Below are positions 1 to 11,344 of a stretch of 64,000 nucleotides of DNA, piece by piece. A program made the translations under genes and the position numbers. This stretch comes from Lepiota brunneoincarnata. Its lineage: Eukaryota; Basidiomycota; Agaricomycetes; Agaricales; Agaricaceae. The notes under the pieces are model-generated. The model was not told the DNA's origin and did no database searches. It was given only the letters and a program-made list of their open reading frames with translations. Every line of letters begins with the position of its first letter. Position 1 is the stretch's first letter. The DNA is taken from assembly GCA_023014365.1 (NCBI GenBank), contig JAEBUN010000038.1, positions 62,001 to 126,000 on the forward strand, read 5' to 3'.

Positions 1-1014
1 GATCACGATGTTATTGTTGATGGCATAGTGTAGAAGTTCACAAGTGTAATGAGATTTATGGCCATCCAGAATGAGAATGCGAGTTTTCCCATTTGCCTTG
101 TCTTTTGTTGGTGGATTGAAATGCAATTTAATCCAGTCAAGTGCAAGTTCACCATCTGTCCAACCGTTAGGTGAGTGTGCAATCCTTGGTAAAAATATTA
201 TATTAGTCACAGATCAAGATATTCCTATATTAATATTGACTTACGATGCATTCGCAACATTGTTTTGATTCCACTTTGCCATAAAATGTTTCCCCTTGAA
301 AATTATCATAGGATGGAGAGCAGAACCATCTGCACAGATGGTTACCAGTACAGTAACATTTTCTCAGTTGGCCCCCCCCTGTTTATGCTGTGTTTTTGTT
401 CCCTGATGTCCCTATACCCGCTCCTTTCCTGAATGTGATCTTGTGAATCCACTTTCATCCATCCCATAGATATTCTCTGGCAAGATTTGTTTATCAATTA
501 AATTTGCCTTGATAAGTTCAAACCAGGCCTGTACAGCCTCTGGAGTGAGCGCACTTGCACGGACAGTATCTAGAGATTTACTCCAGTGAGTCTGGATGAC
601 GTCAGCATGACAATCCCTAAAACCATCAATCCAATGCTCTCCAAGTGGTTTGCATCCATTTCCTTCAACTTCCTGCACAATCGCATTGGCATAGTTCATG
701 ATTTGTTTCCCATTTAGGGGAAGCCCACAGTCAGCTGATTGAATAATAAAATCCACAAGAACTTGCTCCTTTGCAGGGCTGAGCCGCTGCAGTGAAGCAA
801 CATATTCTTCTTGAGTCCCCTCTCCATTTACATGCCGTGCAAGACTTCTGTATGGTACCTGGAATTTTTCTGCAAAAAAGCAAAGGCCTGGAGGCTTCTT
901 TAATGTCTCCTTTTCTTGGATATATGCTGCTGCTGCATCATTAAGGTTCTGGTTCAGTTCTGCCCGAGCCTTCTTCTTTTTGTTGGCAATGGACTCTGCA
1001 TGGAACACCATAGT
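1..1014 (-). pseudogene. pogo/CENP-B type DDE transposase, partial and frameshifted
   Basis: The reading frame beginning near 1014 has a basic start (ANKKKKARAEL), a CENP-B-like helix-turn-helix region and the motif NIYGMDESGF, which carries the first catalytic Asp of the DDE domain. It stops at 412, but homology resumes in other frames. About 245-370 encodes an ICADGSALHPMIIFKGK-like stretch. After a clean 60-nt intron (244-185 on the minus strand, GTAAGT to AAG), 184-1 encodes a segment with LILDGHKSH, the second catalytic Asp. The rest of the domain runs off the window. The frameshift near 370-411 suggests a dead copy. Mobility of DNA; no host role inferred. Confidence 0.8.
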
Positions 1015-1471
1015 ACCAGTGCAAAAGATGAGTAATGAGAAGGAGATGGGAGGGATGTACAAATTTTTGAGTTTACAAGCATACTTCCACCTGTGTTGAA
1101 TGTCATGCTCTCAAAAAGGCCATCTATCGCTAGCTCCTGAGCTTGCAGCCCTACCAAAATTGACCTACAGATAGCTTGAATGCATATCTACAGAATGGGC
1201 CAAGACTCGCACAGAAATATGTGCTTTTTGTAGTTTGAGTGACATTTGATCTCACCTCGAAAGTTGTTTGGGCATATTTTGAGAGACTTTCAGAGGGAAT
1301 CATGGCATGCCTCCCTCAAATTTGCTTCAATCACCTTAGTTTTAGGTGAAACAGTAGACCTCTATGTAGTGTATTTATCATAATTTTATCAGGATATTAC
1401 GCTGAAGAGATGAGCACTAATCTTAGATTGTGCCAAATGATGGTGGTGTGCCAAATGATGGCAGATCACTG
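1..1471 (-). mobile_element. pogo-like DNA transposon, 5' part and one terminus
   Basis: The block holds a pogo/CENP-B type transposase reading leftwards and ends at 1471 in a terminus that reads CAGTGATCTGCCATC from the outside, followed by TA at 1472-1473, the target dinucleotide of Tc1/pogo elements. Just inside the terminus are two direct subterminal copies of GTGCCAAATGATGG (about 1432-1462). The sequence after the TA resumes a copia reading frame, so the element was inserted in a copia relic. The left terminus lies outside the window. About 1015-1400 shows no further coding sequence and is read as the element's 5' flank. Confidence 0.75.
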
Positions 1472-1594
1472 TATCATTATATTTGGGAATGCGTTGAGAA
1501 TAAAATGATCATGGTGTCACAGATTGATGGAAATGAAAATCCTGCCAATCTTTTGACAAAAAACCTAGGTCAAACAAAGTTTGAATGTTTCTGA
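1472..1594 (+). pseudogene. Ty1/copia RNase H C-terminal tail
   Basis: A 40-codon open frame ending in TGA reads like the end of copia RNase H: a YHYIWECVENK segment, then ENPANLLTKNLG and KFECF, matching the usual pattern of IR..(V/I)E, N.AD..TK.L....F. The upstream part of the gene is separated by the pogo insertion ending at 1471. This is a relic, presumably continuous with the LTR-like sequence that follows. Confidence 0.75.
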
Positions 1595-1664
1595 CCTTTG
1601 TTAGGTATCAAGTTTACAAACTCTACCTCCTAATTCCTCTTCCCAACATCTGAGCAAAGGGGAA

Positions 1665-1975
1665 TGTTGAAAATAATTTATATTTTCCTTTTCTGGTCGC
1701 TGATGCCTGTCTTGTGCTCACACCTTTATACCTATGACATATGCCTAGTCATATGTAGTCTTGAGCCTGAAATGCTATTTGCTCGTTCTGACTGCATTGA
1801 CCTCTATGATTCACTATGCATACATATGACTCCTTTCATCTCTACATGAGTAGTACATGCTGTGGACTCTTACAAGTATAAATACGGCTCTACATTTCTT
1901 GTATTACCTTAGAACAATCTACTTGCTCTATAACTTGCTTTTATCTTCTCTCAGCAACTCTCTCAAGCTACAATG
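1665..1975 (+). repeat. Candidate copia 3' LTR
   Basis: A purine-rich tract (GAGCAAAGGGGAA, 1652-1664) directly precedes TGTTGAAAAT, the expected arrangement of polypurine tract and 3' LTR after a copia RNase H. The segment contains TATAAATA near 1876 and C/T-rich stretches typical of LTR R/U5 regions. A right boundary near 1970-1975 is a guess, because no second LTR or target duplication is visible. A similar TGTTGAAAAT start occurs at about 28408. Confidence 0.45.
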
Positions 1976-2025
1976 TGAGTGTCTAGTGCCACTTCACTTA
2001 TGCCTTGCTGCTTCAACAACAAGTA

Positions 2026-2214
2026 AAGGCAGAACCTGATGATGCTTTGGGAGTTTCCCATGCCAAGCCACCTGCTGAAGTCTAGTGCTTCTTTTGCAAT
2101 ATGTTGGGCCATTTCAAGTCTGATTGCCCAGAAAGGAAAGCATGGGAAATTTTCAAAAAAGGCAAGGACAAAACTGTTGCATCAGTTTCACATTCAGATG
2201 ATGAAGGCTTTTGA
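2026..2214 (+). pseudogene. Retrotransposon Gag fragment with CCHC zinc knuckle
   Basis: From 2086 the frame reads CFFCNMLGHFKSDC, a perfect CX2CX4HX4C knuckle, followed by PERKAWEIFKKGKDK and an acidic end before TGA at 2212. In the same frame upstream lies KAEPDDALGVSHAKPPAEV and then an in-frame TAG at 2083, where an active Gag would read through. The knuckle binds retrotransposon RNA in the Gag particle. The flanks are unrecognisable, so the parent family is unknown. Confidence 0.65.
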
Positions 2215-2257
2215 TTGCAGGGATGCACTACTTGGGAGCGTAGCACTCGCAGGGATG

Positions 2258-2458
2258 TGTTAGAATATCAAGTGCTCTGCTGGCTCAGATACTCAGTTAT
2301 TATTCTATTTCATTCCTGTTTCTGATTACTTTTATTGTTTTATTTCATTTCTAGAGTCTTATTATTACCAGGTGTATATAATAGGTACAAACAGAGATGA
2401 ACCCCCATGTGTTTGCAATGGGTCTCTGCTTTTCTCACTAATTTCCTTAAATCCAACA
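2258..2458 (+). repeat. LTR-like AT-rich segment
   Basis: The segment starts TGTTAGAATATC, contains TGTATATAATAGG (a TATA-like site) and ends ATCCAACA, so it has the TG...CA layout of a small solo LTR. No target site duplication is visible (GGATG before, ACTAA after) and there is no second copy in the window, so this is tentative. Confidence 0.3.
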
Positions 2459-2853
2459 ACTAAGTAATTGTGAGCCAGGGTCTAAGCCTTAGCCAGCTTG
2501 AGTCTAGCTTGAGCCCTGGTACAAGGGCCCAGTCTTGTCTTCTGCAGGGCCTGAGTGAGGCTTTAGGCCAGGGCCGCCAGGCCAGAGCTGGTAAATCACT
2601 ATCAATTTTTGGTTATTTTTTTTAAAAAAAGGAATACCTGAAAAATATATTTGGATGGATTATAGCATGTCAGGATGTAAAACAATGTCCATTGATATAT
2701 TCCAGCACAATTGTAATGCCTTCAGCTTGTGACAAAAGTGAGGTTTTGTAGATGATGTAATAGGGTGTAATCACCCAGCGCCTGAATTCCCAGGCAAGTG
2801 TGACTGGATGTTGGTGAGTGACGGAACGTGTCAATCTAGAGATTCGCTCAGCA
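2459..2853. other. Gene-free stretch upstream of the ABC transporter, with a GC-rich repeat-like block
   Basis: About 2470-2585 is a GC-rich block with repeated short words (AGCC, GAGCC, GGCC) and imperfect palindromes, including a CAGGGTCTAAGCC stretch that resembles the end of a hAT-type element. It is followed by an A/T tract near 2610-2630. No partner terminus or transposase was found, so its origin is open. The last 200 bp presumably include the promoter of the gene starting at 2854; no clear TATA box was seen. Confidence 0.3.
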
Positions 2854-5637
2854 ATGCCCCGCCATCACAGGCAGCGCTCAATGCGCAAGGGGACTTTCGA
2901 CACCGAAGATAGGACTAAGGTCAAACACTCCCACATCGGCGTTTGGGACCTCTATGAAGAGAAACCCTCTGGACTGGGCTTTGTTGGCTGGCCAACTCTC
3001 CAACCACTCTTCGACATCATTGAGAATGTCCCCTATGTCTGGCGCATGCTCATCGATGTCGCCTCTATACGTGCATGCAGTCTCCTGCTGATTGCATATC
3101 TCATCATGGAACTTGGTGCATCGTTACTTCCTGCTCTATCCCTATGGTACGTCGCGTCCAGTTCCATTATTTTTGAGAGTAGCTTACGCTTTGCTACAGG
3201 TACTCAGGGCAACTACTCAGCATCGTGAGGACATTCGTTTACCCGTGCATAGTCCTAATCGGTTTCTAGGTTCAAACTGCTGTCGAGCGCCGCACAGTAG
3301 ACAAGTCTTTACTGTTCCGCGTCGCCACGGGCCGTTTTCTCTGCTCCCTCGTCACCCGGCTGCTCCGATACATGAAGCAACGGCTCGCTATCCCCTTAAA
3401 CATACGCATTAAACAATACTACTCGGTCCACATGTTCCGTGCTATGGCTCGCCTCGATGTCCCCACTTTTGATGACCCGAAGGTCCAGCGGCAGTTGGAA
3501 TCCTCCTTCCCGCCTAGTTCTCGTTCCAGCATCGCATGGGACACTGTCACCATGATTTTCCACATCATTTCAACCACGGTACAACTTGCCTCCCAACTAT
3601 TCGTCCTTATTCGTGTTCTTGGAGACCAGCGGGACGGTCCCTTGTTAGCATTGCTTAGCTTCTCTGGTGCATTGTTCCAGTGGGGTGCTATACGGAAGCC
3701 TTTTATCGGCGGAAGAGGTCAGTTTGTCTTAAGGAAGTTGGTATCTTTTTGCTTATCCATCTGTATGAACCATAGTGTGGGCCGCGACAACTCGAGATAC
3801 CGACTATATTCGCAATGAAGGGCTGAAGCAAACTGTATCCGCTCCCGAACACCGCAAAGAAATTGCGGCGGGTGGAATGTGGTTGTACCTTCTTGAACGT
3901 AGGTTCACAGCGCCAGTTATGATTTCGACCATCTTCACCTTGGCCTGTTTCAGAGTATAAGTTAGGTGCCGAACGCATCAAGGACCGTGCTGGTGATTTT
4001 TGGGAAGCAGCCTCCGCAAACAAGGCCAGAAGCCGGTTGGGGTTTATGAATCTCCTCCAGGACCCACTCAAGGAACTACCTCAGGTCAGTGATATGTTAA
4101 TTTATACTTTCGCGACTCACCTCTTTGCCGTAGATTGTCTTCACCCTTCGGGCCATCCAATATCCTGCATCCATCCCGCTGTCACTCGCTTCGTTAAATT
4201 TGATCACACAGACCACCCAATCTTTCACCTATGTGCTGCTCAGTCTTTTTGATGAGACCGGTTCTATTGCGGAAAAGCTGCTAGCCGTTCGGCGATTGTA
4301 TGAGGTCACCGAAATTAGAAATCGAATTACCGACGGAAGCCAGTCTTTTCCTGAAGATACAGCAAGCCTCAGATCAGGCATAAGCATTGAATTCAGGTGA
4401 GCAAGCTTCACTTTTGATGGTACTCGTGCTTATTTCCTTTTGAGGCAGGAGCGTCAGCTTTAAATATCCGGGATGCGATGATTGGGCCTTAAGACAGGTT
4501 TCATTCAGAATAGAGAAAGGCCAACTATGTGTAAGCTCAATATTCCCCTGGCGATATGGCCTCATTATTTTACACTCAGGTGATCGTTGGTGCCAACGGA
4601 AGCGGAAAGAGTACAATCTTAAAACTGATAGCTCGCCTATATAACCCAACCGAAGGCGAGATCTTGATTGATGGGCGGGAGATACACAGACTCCGGCTCG
4701 ATGACCTCAGACGGGCAACATCAGTCCTGTTCCAAGATTACACCCATTTTCCTTTGTCGGTATGTTGTTTTGATTTTGGCATCTCAGGCAATGCGCTCCA
4801 TGGCGCTCACAGATTGCTGACAATATTGGGCTGGGAGCACCCACCTCTCCTTATGCGACCAATATGGACTATATTCAGAGTGCGGCCCGCTTGGGGGGTG
4901 CAAGCGACTTTATTGAGAGGCTACCTGAGGGGTACCGGACATATCTCGAACGGCCAGTGAAGGACTACTATGCTGGGTTACCAGAGGGAACAACAAGGTG
5001 TGTCTCGTTTGTTTCCGGATCGGGTTTCGTCAACCTCTCTTGAATGGATCCAGTATATTTGGGCGAGTCGTGGACTATGGTGCTGTCAAACATGCGGCGG
5101 AAGAAAATGCAGGGGGCCCAGGAAGAGGTGTGTCTGGTGGCCAGGCACAACGAATAGCGTTGTAAGAATCGTTAGTTTCATGAAGATATCTTGACCCGAT
5201 TGCTTTTGCGATAGATCGAGGACGTTTATGAGGCCAGTCGTAGCGGATAGCGAACATAATGGCGCAGGTATTGGCTTGCTTTTGTTCGATGAACCGTCAG
5301 CAAGTCTTGACCCCACTGCAGAACATGGTGGGTGGATATACTAGCTAGCGCTCTTCTGTGTTGAATCATTATCATTTAGATTTGTTCGAGCGTCTGCGCC
5401 GGTTAAGGGGTACCAAGACAATGGTTTTCTCATCACATCGCTTCGGCAATTTGACGAGACATGCTGATATAATTCTGTAAATATCTGGGCATAGACTTGA
5501 GACTGATCTGACGATGTCGGAATCCCAGTTTCATGAACGACGCTGCTATCGTAGAGGAAGGAACGCATGACGCCCTTATCAAAAGAAATGGAGAATATGC
5601 AAGACTATGGATGTTACAAGCTCGAGCTTTCCTCTGA
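2854..5637 (+). CDS. Half-size ABC transporter (TMD-NBD, ABCB-like), 13 exons
   Basis: Joining 2854-3146, 3200-3224, 3270-3717, 3776-3898, 3954-4084, 4134-4396, 4449-4530, 4580-4759, 4813-4997, 5054-5161, 5215-5327, 5380-5476 and 5529-5637 gives one uninterrupted 718-residue frame. All twelve introns are 45-58 nt with GT-AG ends. The N-terminal half has hydrophobic stretches (for example LLLIAYLIMELGASLLPALS) consistent with a membrane domain. The C-terminal half is a nucleotide-binding domain with Walker A GANGSGKST, Q-loop FQDYTHFP, signature VSGGQAQRIAL, Walker B LLLFDEPSASLD and the switch His in VFSSHR. One TMD plus one NBD means a half transporter that must dimerise. The substrate and membrane cannot be told from sequence. 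The start is the first ATG in frame; a longer open frame upstream has no ATG. Confidence 0.85.
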
Positions 5638-7313
5638 ATGGTTTAGGGCATTATTCCGCGTGGGTCGCAGAGCATTCTTTATTCGTGACAGTTGCTTGTT
5701 CCTTATTGACGCAACGGTTGTGTCAGAATCCAGTGTTTTCTGTGACCTCCGCAAGACCGACTCGGTGGCATCGGTGTTTTCAGTGGACGCCCCATTCCCA
5801 CCGTGTTTCTTTCTCGATGACACCCGGATTTTGTTCCAACTTTACACCGTATTTAGGGCGGCTAGTGCTTGAATCACGACATCCTTGCTTTTTTTTTTTT
5901 TGTTTGTATCCTGCATTTATATACTGCAACAAGCAAGCTAGTGCTAAGACGCGGTGAGCCCACTATATTAATAGATGGGCTCCATCATGCGGTGGAACAT
6001 CTACAGGGATAAAAGTTCCAAAATGCCTGTAAAGGTTTCTAGTAGTGTGGTATGTCCTAACGACATCCTTGCTTTTATCGACTCTTTACGACACCAGTGC
6101 TCAGGAACACCACGAGTCTTAGTACTCTTTTTCTTCACACAACACCCTAGGAGATACATAACACGGCCTCGCCCATCTTTGAGCTTTCGTTCTCACTGAT
6201 TGCACGAGTGAATAGGTGGTCGACGAGTCGGTTGGTCGAATACATCTATCCGATATACTAGAGTTCCTGTGGCGGGAGGCGTAGTGCCGACAACCGCTGG
6301 CGTCGTTTATCTCGGCAGAATCCTATCAACTCAGCTGTTAATGGGTCATTATAGCTTGGGCGCGGGGCACGATGTTTGTAGTGACGAAGGCCATGCCCGA
6401 AACCAAGTCCCTGAAAGAAGCAGGTGCAAATGTACATAGTTACTGTACAGTAGCGCTCCGGCTTGTCTTCCGAAACTTGCAGTACCCCATACCCCATAGG
6501 TAGCTGGATGCACAGGATACTGTACCGTGGATGGAAGCTAGTAGGAGAAGTTTGAGCATACCATCATAAATTGAACGAGAACCACCGTCCCATTCCAATG
6601 GACGTCCAGAATAAACATGCTGCAGCTGTAATTGCGGTCTGCGAAATTTGTCGTCCCTTCCACGCTATTTTGTGTTTTGGCGCGGCACAGCTCGTGGGTC
6701 GCGAGTAATGTGATTTACATAATCAGCGTGAGATACAATATACTTTCGTCGCAGAGGTGAGCGCTTGAGCTCGCGCTTTTCCTTTGCTGCTCTACATTCG
6801 GGTACGCGAAAAACTCCTTCCGTCATTTGGAATTCGAGGCGAAGAGGTTTGAGAGGCGCTGTTAGAGTGTTTGCTCGACTGCATGCAGCTATAGTGTTAT
6901 GATGGACAGGGTGATGGAAATGGGCGACCTCATCTATCGCTCGCGTTTCTCATCTTGTCGATCTTTTGGAAGCTTTGCCTAGGTAGACCAAAGCTAGATA
7001 AAACACGGAGTGAACATGTGCACGAGTTACGTAGTGTGTTCTGATATTTTATTGCTGGAATGGTTTATGGTCATTGGAATAAATAAGGGTTGCTGACATA
7101 TGTGTTGGATTTATGTAAACCCTGAAGGCCTGATGCACTGATGGACGTTAGTCTACATAGGTCTACTTAGTCTCTTTCTGTCGCCACCGTGGTGGCCCAA
7201 GACCACGAAGTTAGCGTACACACCGTCGCAGGAGTCATCCGTCCTCAATATCGAGGAACTTGAAGCTCCACCCCATTTTTGCATGTCAACCCGCATCAAC
7301 GCGAGCTGCGCAT
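5638..7313. other. Intergenic region without recognisable gene
   Basis: No frame in these 1.7 kb has recognisable protein motifs, plausible splice continuity or length beyond chance. A poly(T) run lies at 5888-5901. I saw no tRNA-like B box or repeat shared with the transposon half of the window. It should hold the ABC gene's 3' end and the promoter of the polymerase gene. Confidence 0.5.
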
Positions 7314-10300
7314 ATGCTCCGGCCCTTCTCGAAAATTTCCGCAGTTTCAACCCCTTCCAATATCCAGCGACGTTTCAAAAACTCATCGTTTGACGCGCAG
7401 ATCTTCAAGCAGAAATCTGCAGTAGTTGCATGTGCCCTCCCGCTCCGACCCGCTGCAACTGGATACATGCCAGAAAAGGAGCATAGGAACGTGTGTAGCG
7501 AGCAGGAGATAAGCGCAAGGCCTCCGAAACAGCGTGAGTGTAACAAATATTGTGAGGAGACAGCGGTTACTGATAATGTGCTTTTACCCTAGCCAAGAGA
7601 AATGAGGTCGGCGTACAACTCCTCTCCCGCCAACTCCACTCGCAGCTCTTCCGCAATGTCGCCTTTCCAGCCCCTCCACCGCCATATATACAGATAGCAA
7701 AAGAACATCTAGAAATGCACGGTCTTGACCCCGTACAAGGCTCCTCACTTCCTGACACAGGGTTTCGCCTCCCTCCACTCCAAGGCGCCGACCCCGACGA
7801 ACACTTCTATCGTATAGGATCTCGGGCCGCCGAGCCATGGCTCCAACAAGCCAAAACCTTTTCTTCCGTCCAACTTCTACCAAAGCCAGAACATTGGGAA
7901 ATCCGAAGCGGATGGACCAAGTACACTTATATGCCTGATGGAGCTAGCTATAGTGAACCTGTAGATTCTCCCGTGCACGACGGGGAGCCAGAGCAAATGC
8001 TCGTGTTCGACGTGGAAACAATGCCGAAGCACCACCCTTATGCGGTTATGGCCTGTGCAGCATCGTCCAACGCTTGGTACTCGTGGATTTCGCCCTGGTT
8101 ACTGGGGGAGACCAAGGACCCCAAGCAATTGATTCCGTTAGGCGACCCCAGCGTACCACGCATCGTGGTTGGGCACAACATATCCTATGACCGCGCTCGA
8201 GTGTTGGAAGAATATGATGTCGGAGGGACGGCGAATCGGTTTCTTGATACCATGGCACTGCATGTTGCGGTTACGGGTATCTCTTCGCACCAACGGCCAG
8301 AATGGATGGAGTACCGTAGATCGAAGGCAACGCAGCTACAATGGCAAGAAGAAGCTATTGAAGTGATGTATGACCTCATTCGTGCTGTCGAGGAACGAGA
8401 AAAGGATGAAGTGGACCTGGAAAAAAAGGAGGAAATGCGACGTGTCCGAGAAGGAATGATTGAGAGTGTGGCCCAGCTCTCTGACGTCTCAAGCGAAGTA
8501 ACGGAGGTAGAGAGTGAAGCGGTAGTGGAAAGGAGGTGGGAGGAACTCACATCCGCGAACTCGTTGGTAGATGTAGCGAAGCTCCACTGTGGAATATCGC
8601 TGGACAAGGGGATCCGGAATGATTTTATGAACTCAGCGCCCCAAGATATCCGGGATAACATCCACGACTACTTGGACTACTGTTGCTCTGATGTTGATGT
8701 CACCCATCGGGTTTACACGGTTGTGCTCCCTGCGTTTCTACAGACTTGCGTTCATCCTGTAACATTTGCCGGGGTTCTGACGATGGGCTCAAGCTTTTTG
8801 ACAGTAAATCAAGAGTGGGAGCGTTATCTCGAACGAGCAGAAGGTGTCTACAGACAGATAGAGGAGGGGATCAGGCGGAAGCTCAAGCAGTTGGCTGAAG
8901 ATGCCCGACAGTTAGCGGACGAGCCAGAGAAGTGGAAGCAGGACCCGTGGTTAAGCCAGTTGGATTGGACACCAAAGATAGCTGGAAAATCTCGAGGGAT
9001 TGTGGTTGAACCGCAGGTTTGTCTGAGCAACTCATTCTATCCTTCCATGATTAAATGATTGTCACAGGGAACCGGCCCACGAGCTATTTCTGTCCGAGCT
9101 GAGTCGCCATCGACATCCAGGTTCCCCACATGGTATTTAGAGGTTCGCTCTGCCCCACTGGGTCCAAAAGTTTTGGAGCGGATTCTTCCACTAGTGCTCA
9201 GACTTTCTTATGATGGGCATCCTGTTAGGCACAGCAACAAGGACAAGTGGCATTACTTCAATCAGGCGGGTGAAGTTTCCCGTTTCGAGACAGCTATCAA
9301 GCAAAGAGCCACACAGCTATTTTGCCCACGCCATGCGTTGGTATTATTGCAAAGGGGGCGACTATCATCCATAGATCCAGGGCTGGTAGAAAAAATATCT
9401 CGAGGCGTCAGGACAAAGGAAATTGAGGATCAAATTTTGAAACTAGTAGAAGAGGCTATCCAACTGTCCAACCCACAGAATGATCCTTGGTTAGCCGAGC
9501 TGGATTGGAAGGTCGTGTCAGCGGGCGAGGAAAAGGCGCCAAAACCGAAACCCGTCAGACCCCCACCTATTTATTGGCCAAAATGGTATTGGGATGCAGC
9601 AAAGCCAAAGAAAGGTGTACCCCCTGGTACCCTTGACATTACTGTTCGCAATCGCATTGCCCCTATATTACTCAAGTTGTCCTGGCTAGGATGGCCCCTG
9701 TTTCATTCTCGTGAACATGGCTGGACGTTCCGTGTACCTACAGATGGAAAATACACGACCCGCGCTGCCCCATTGACATTTTATGACTCCGCGGATAACT
9801 TGCTGGCTGAAATGTCCCTGCAGGGCGGGTATCGCTTTTTCAAGCTACCTCACAAAGATGGGGACAAAGCAAACGTGGGAAGTCCACTTGGAAAAACTTT
9901 CATCAAGTATGCTCAGGATGGTACACTCCAGAGTCCCGGGGAAGAAGCCAAAGAAGCCCTTGATATGAACGCCCAGTGTAGCTACTGGATCAGCGCACGG
10001 GATCGTATCATGAACCAGATGGTGGTTTGGCAGGACGATTGCAGAAACCTCGGTTTTTCCAACTCTTATTCAGGAGACGACCGGGAGAAATGGGGCATTA
10101 TTTTGCCTCAGGTCATCACCATGGGTGCCGTAACACGACGGGCAATCGAAAAGACATGGCTAACAGCAAGTAATGCCAAGAAAAACCGCGTTGGATCCGA
10201 ACTCAAAGCAATGATTCGTGCACCCGAGGGTTATGCAATCGTTGGCGCGGATGTGGACTCGGAGGAGCTATGGATCTCTAGTTGTATGGGAGACGCGCAA

Positions 10301-11344
10301 TTTGGGTTGCATGGTGCAACTGCTCTTGGATGGATGACGTTGGAAGGCACCAAGGCTGCGGGAACGGATTTGCATTCCAAGACTGCCAGCATTCTTGGGA
10401 TTTCGCGCGACGCAGCCAAGGTTTTCAACTATTCTCGTATTTATGGGGCAGGACACAGACACGCCGTGCTTTTGCTCCTGCAATCCAACCCATCCATGGA
10501 ACCCGAGCAGGCGCAAAAGTTGGCTCAGAGTCTTTATGCGTCAACTAAGGGTAAGAATACCCATCGTTCTGACATGTTCGAGCGCAAGTTCTGGTTTGGC
10601 GGTTCGGAGAGTTTTGTTTTCAATAAACTCGAGGAGATCGCTCTTTCAGATAATCCACGAACGCCTGCTCTCGGTTGCGGTATCACCCACGCCCTCTCCA
10701 AGAAACATCTTCCAGGGACCTTTGGCTCGGACTATATGACCTCCCGCATTAACTGGGTAGTCCAGTCTTCGGGTGTAGATTACCTCCACCTTTTGATTGT
10801 TTCTATGCAACACCTCATCGCGAAGTACAACATCGAAGCGCGGTACCTTATTTCCGTCCACGACGAACTGCGGTACCTCGTCAAGAAAGAGGATCGTTAC
10901 CGTGCCGCACTCGCGCTCCAGATTGCGAACCTTTGGACGCGGAGTCTATTCGCGTACAAGTTGGGCATGGACGATCTTCCACAAGGTGTCGCGTTTTTCT
11001 CAGCTGTGGATGTTGATCATGTTCTTCGCAAGGAGGTTGATATGCCATGTGTGACGCCCTCGCAACCTGAGCCTGTTGCACCTGGTGAGAGTCTCGACAT
11101 TATCAAGGTGTTGGAGAAGACAAATGGAGGGACTTTGATGAAGGACGGGAGTTCTATGCCCAGCGAGCAGCCTAGCGCAGAGGAGTGTGAAGGAAACCTG
11201 GACGGGTATGTTAAACCGAACTTTTTAATCCATCGGTCGGGAAGTGCGGCATTCCTCCGAGCAGCAGGCAACAGCAGATCCCGCAGAGATCAAAGGGCTG
11301 GCGCAGAAAGTATACGGAACGAAGTTACACTGGGACGAGTTTGA
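7314..11344 (+). CDS. MIP1: Mitochondrial DNA polymerase gamma (family A, Pol gamma/Mip1)
   Basis: Exons 7314-7533, 7593-9016 and 9068-11344 give a 1306-residue protein. It is the replicative polymerase of mitochondrial DNA with 3'-5' proofreading. The Arg/Ser-rich, acid-poor start (MLRPFSKISAVSTPSNIQRR) fits a mitochondrial presequence. Exonuclease motifs are visible: VFDVET (about residue 211), VGHNISYDRAR (265) and YCCSDVDVTHRVY (436). The polymerase motifs are A GADVDSEELW (941), B KVFNYSRIYGAG (995) and C SVHDELRYL (1144). Two oddities: the linker between exonuclease and polymerase contains a diverged tandem duplication (see findings), and a one-base shift near 11261-11267 swaps the tail. 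The alternative frame continues with DPAEIKGLAQ to a TGA at 11397-11399. The 11400-11666 spacer to the convergent Get3 gene shows nothing else. Confidence 0.95.

Noticed and set aside
2039..2263. 74-codon plus-strand frame
   Set aside because: It is a shadow frame of the Gag zinc-knuckle relic, which is in the frame starting at 2086.
2854..5637. Assigning the ABC protein to heavy-metal (Hmt1), mitochondrial Atm1 or drug export
   Set aside because: The membrane half is too diverged to recognise, no targeting signal is clear, and the nucleotide-binding motifs do not discriminate substrate.
5567..6199. Overlapping open frames of 74-116 codons after the ABC gene
   Set aside because: The first overlaps the last exon of the ABC gene in another frame, and the others lack motifs, splice continuity or known similarity. 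They are treated as chance frames.
6258..6497. 79-codon minus-strand frame
   Set aside because: No recognisable domain, low complexity of evidence, and no splice partner in 5638-7313.
5638..7313. Search for tRNA or other small RNA genes in the host gene island
   Set aside because: No A-box/B-box pair or clover-leaf with a T-loop GGTTCRANNCC was found by eye on either strand; a covariance-model search would be needed to exclude it fully.
7584..7883. 99-codon minus-strand frame opposite the polymerase N-terminus
   Set aside because: Antisense to a well-supported exon and without motifs.
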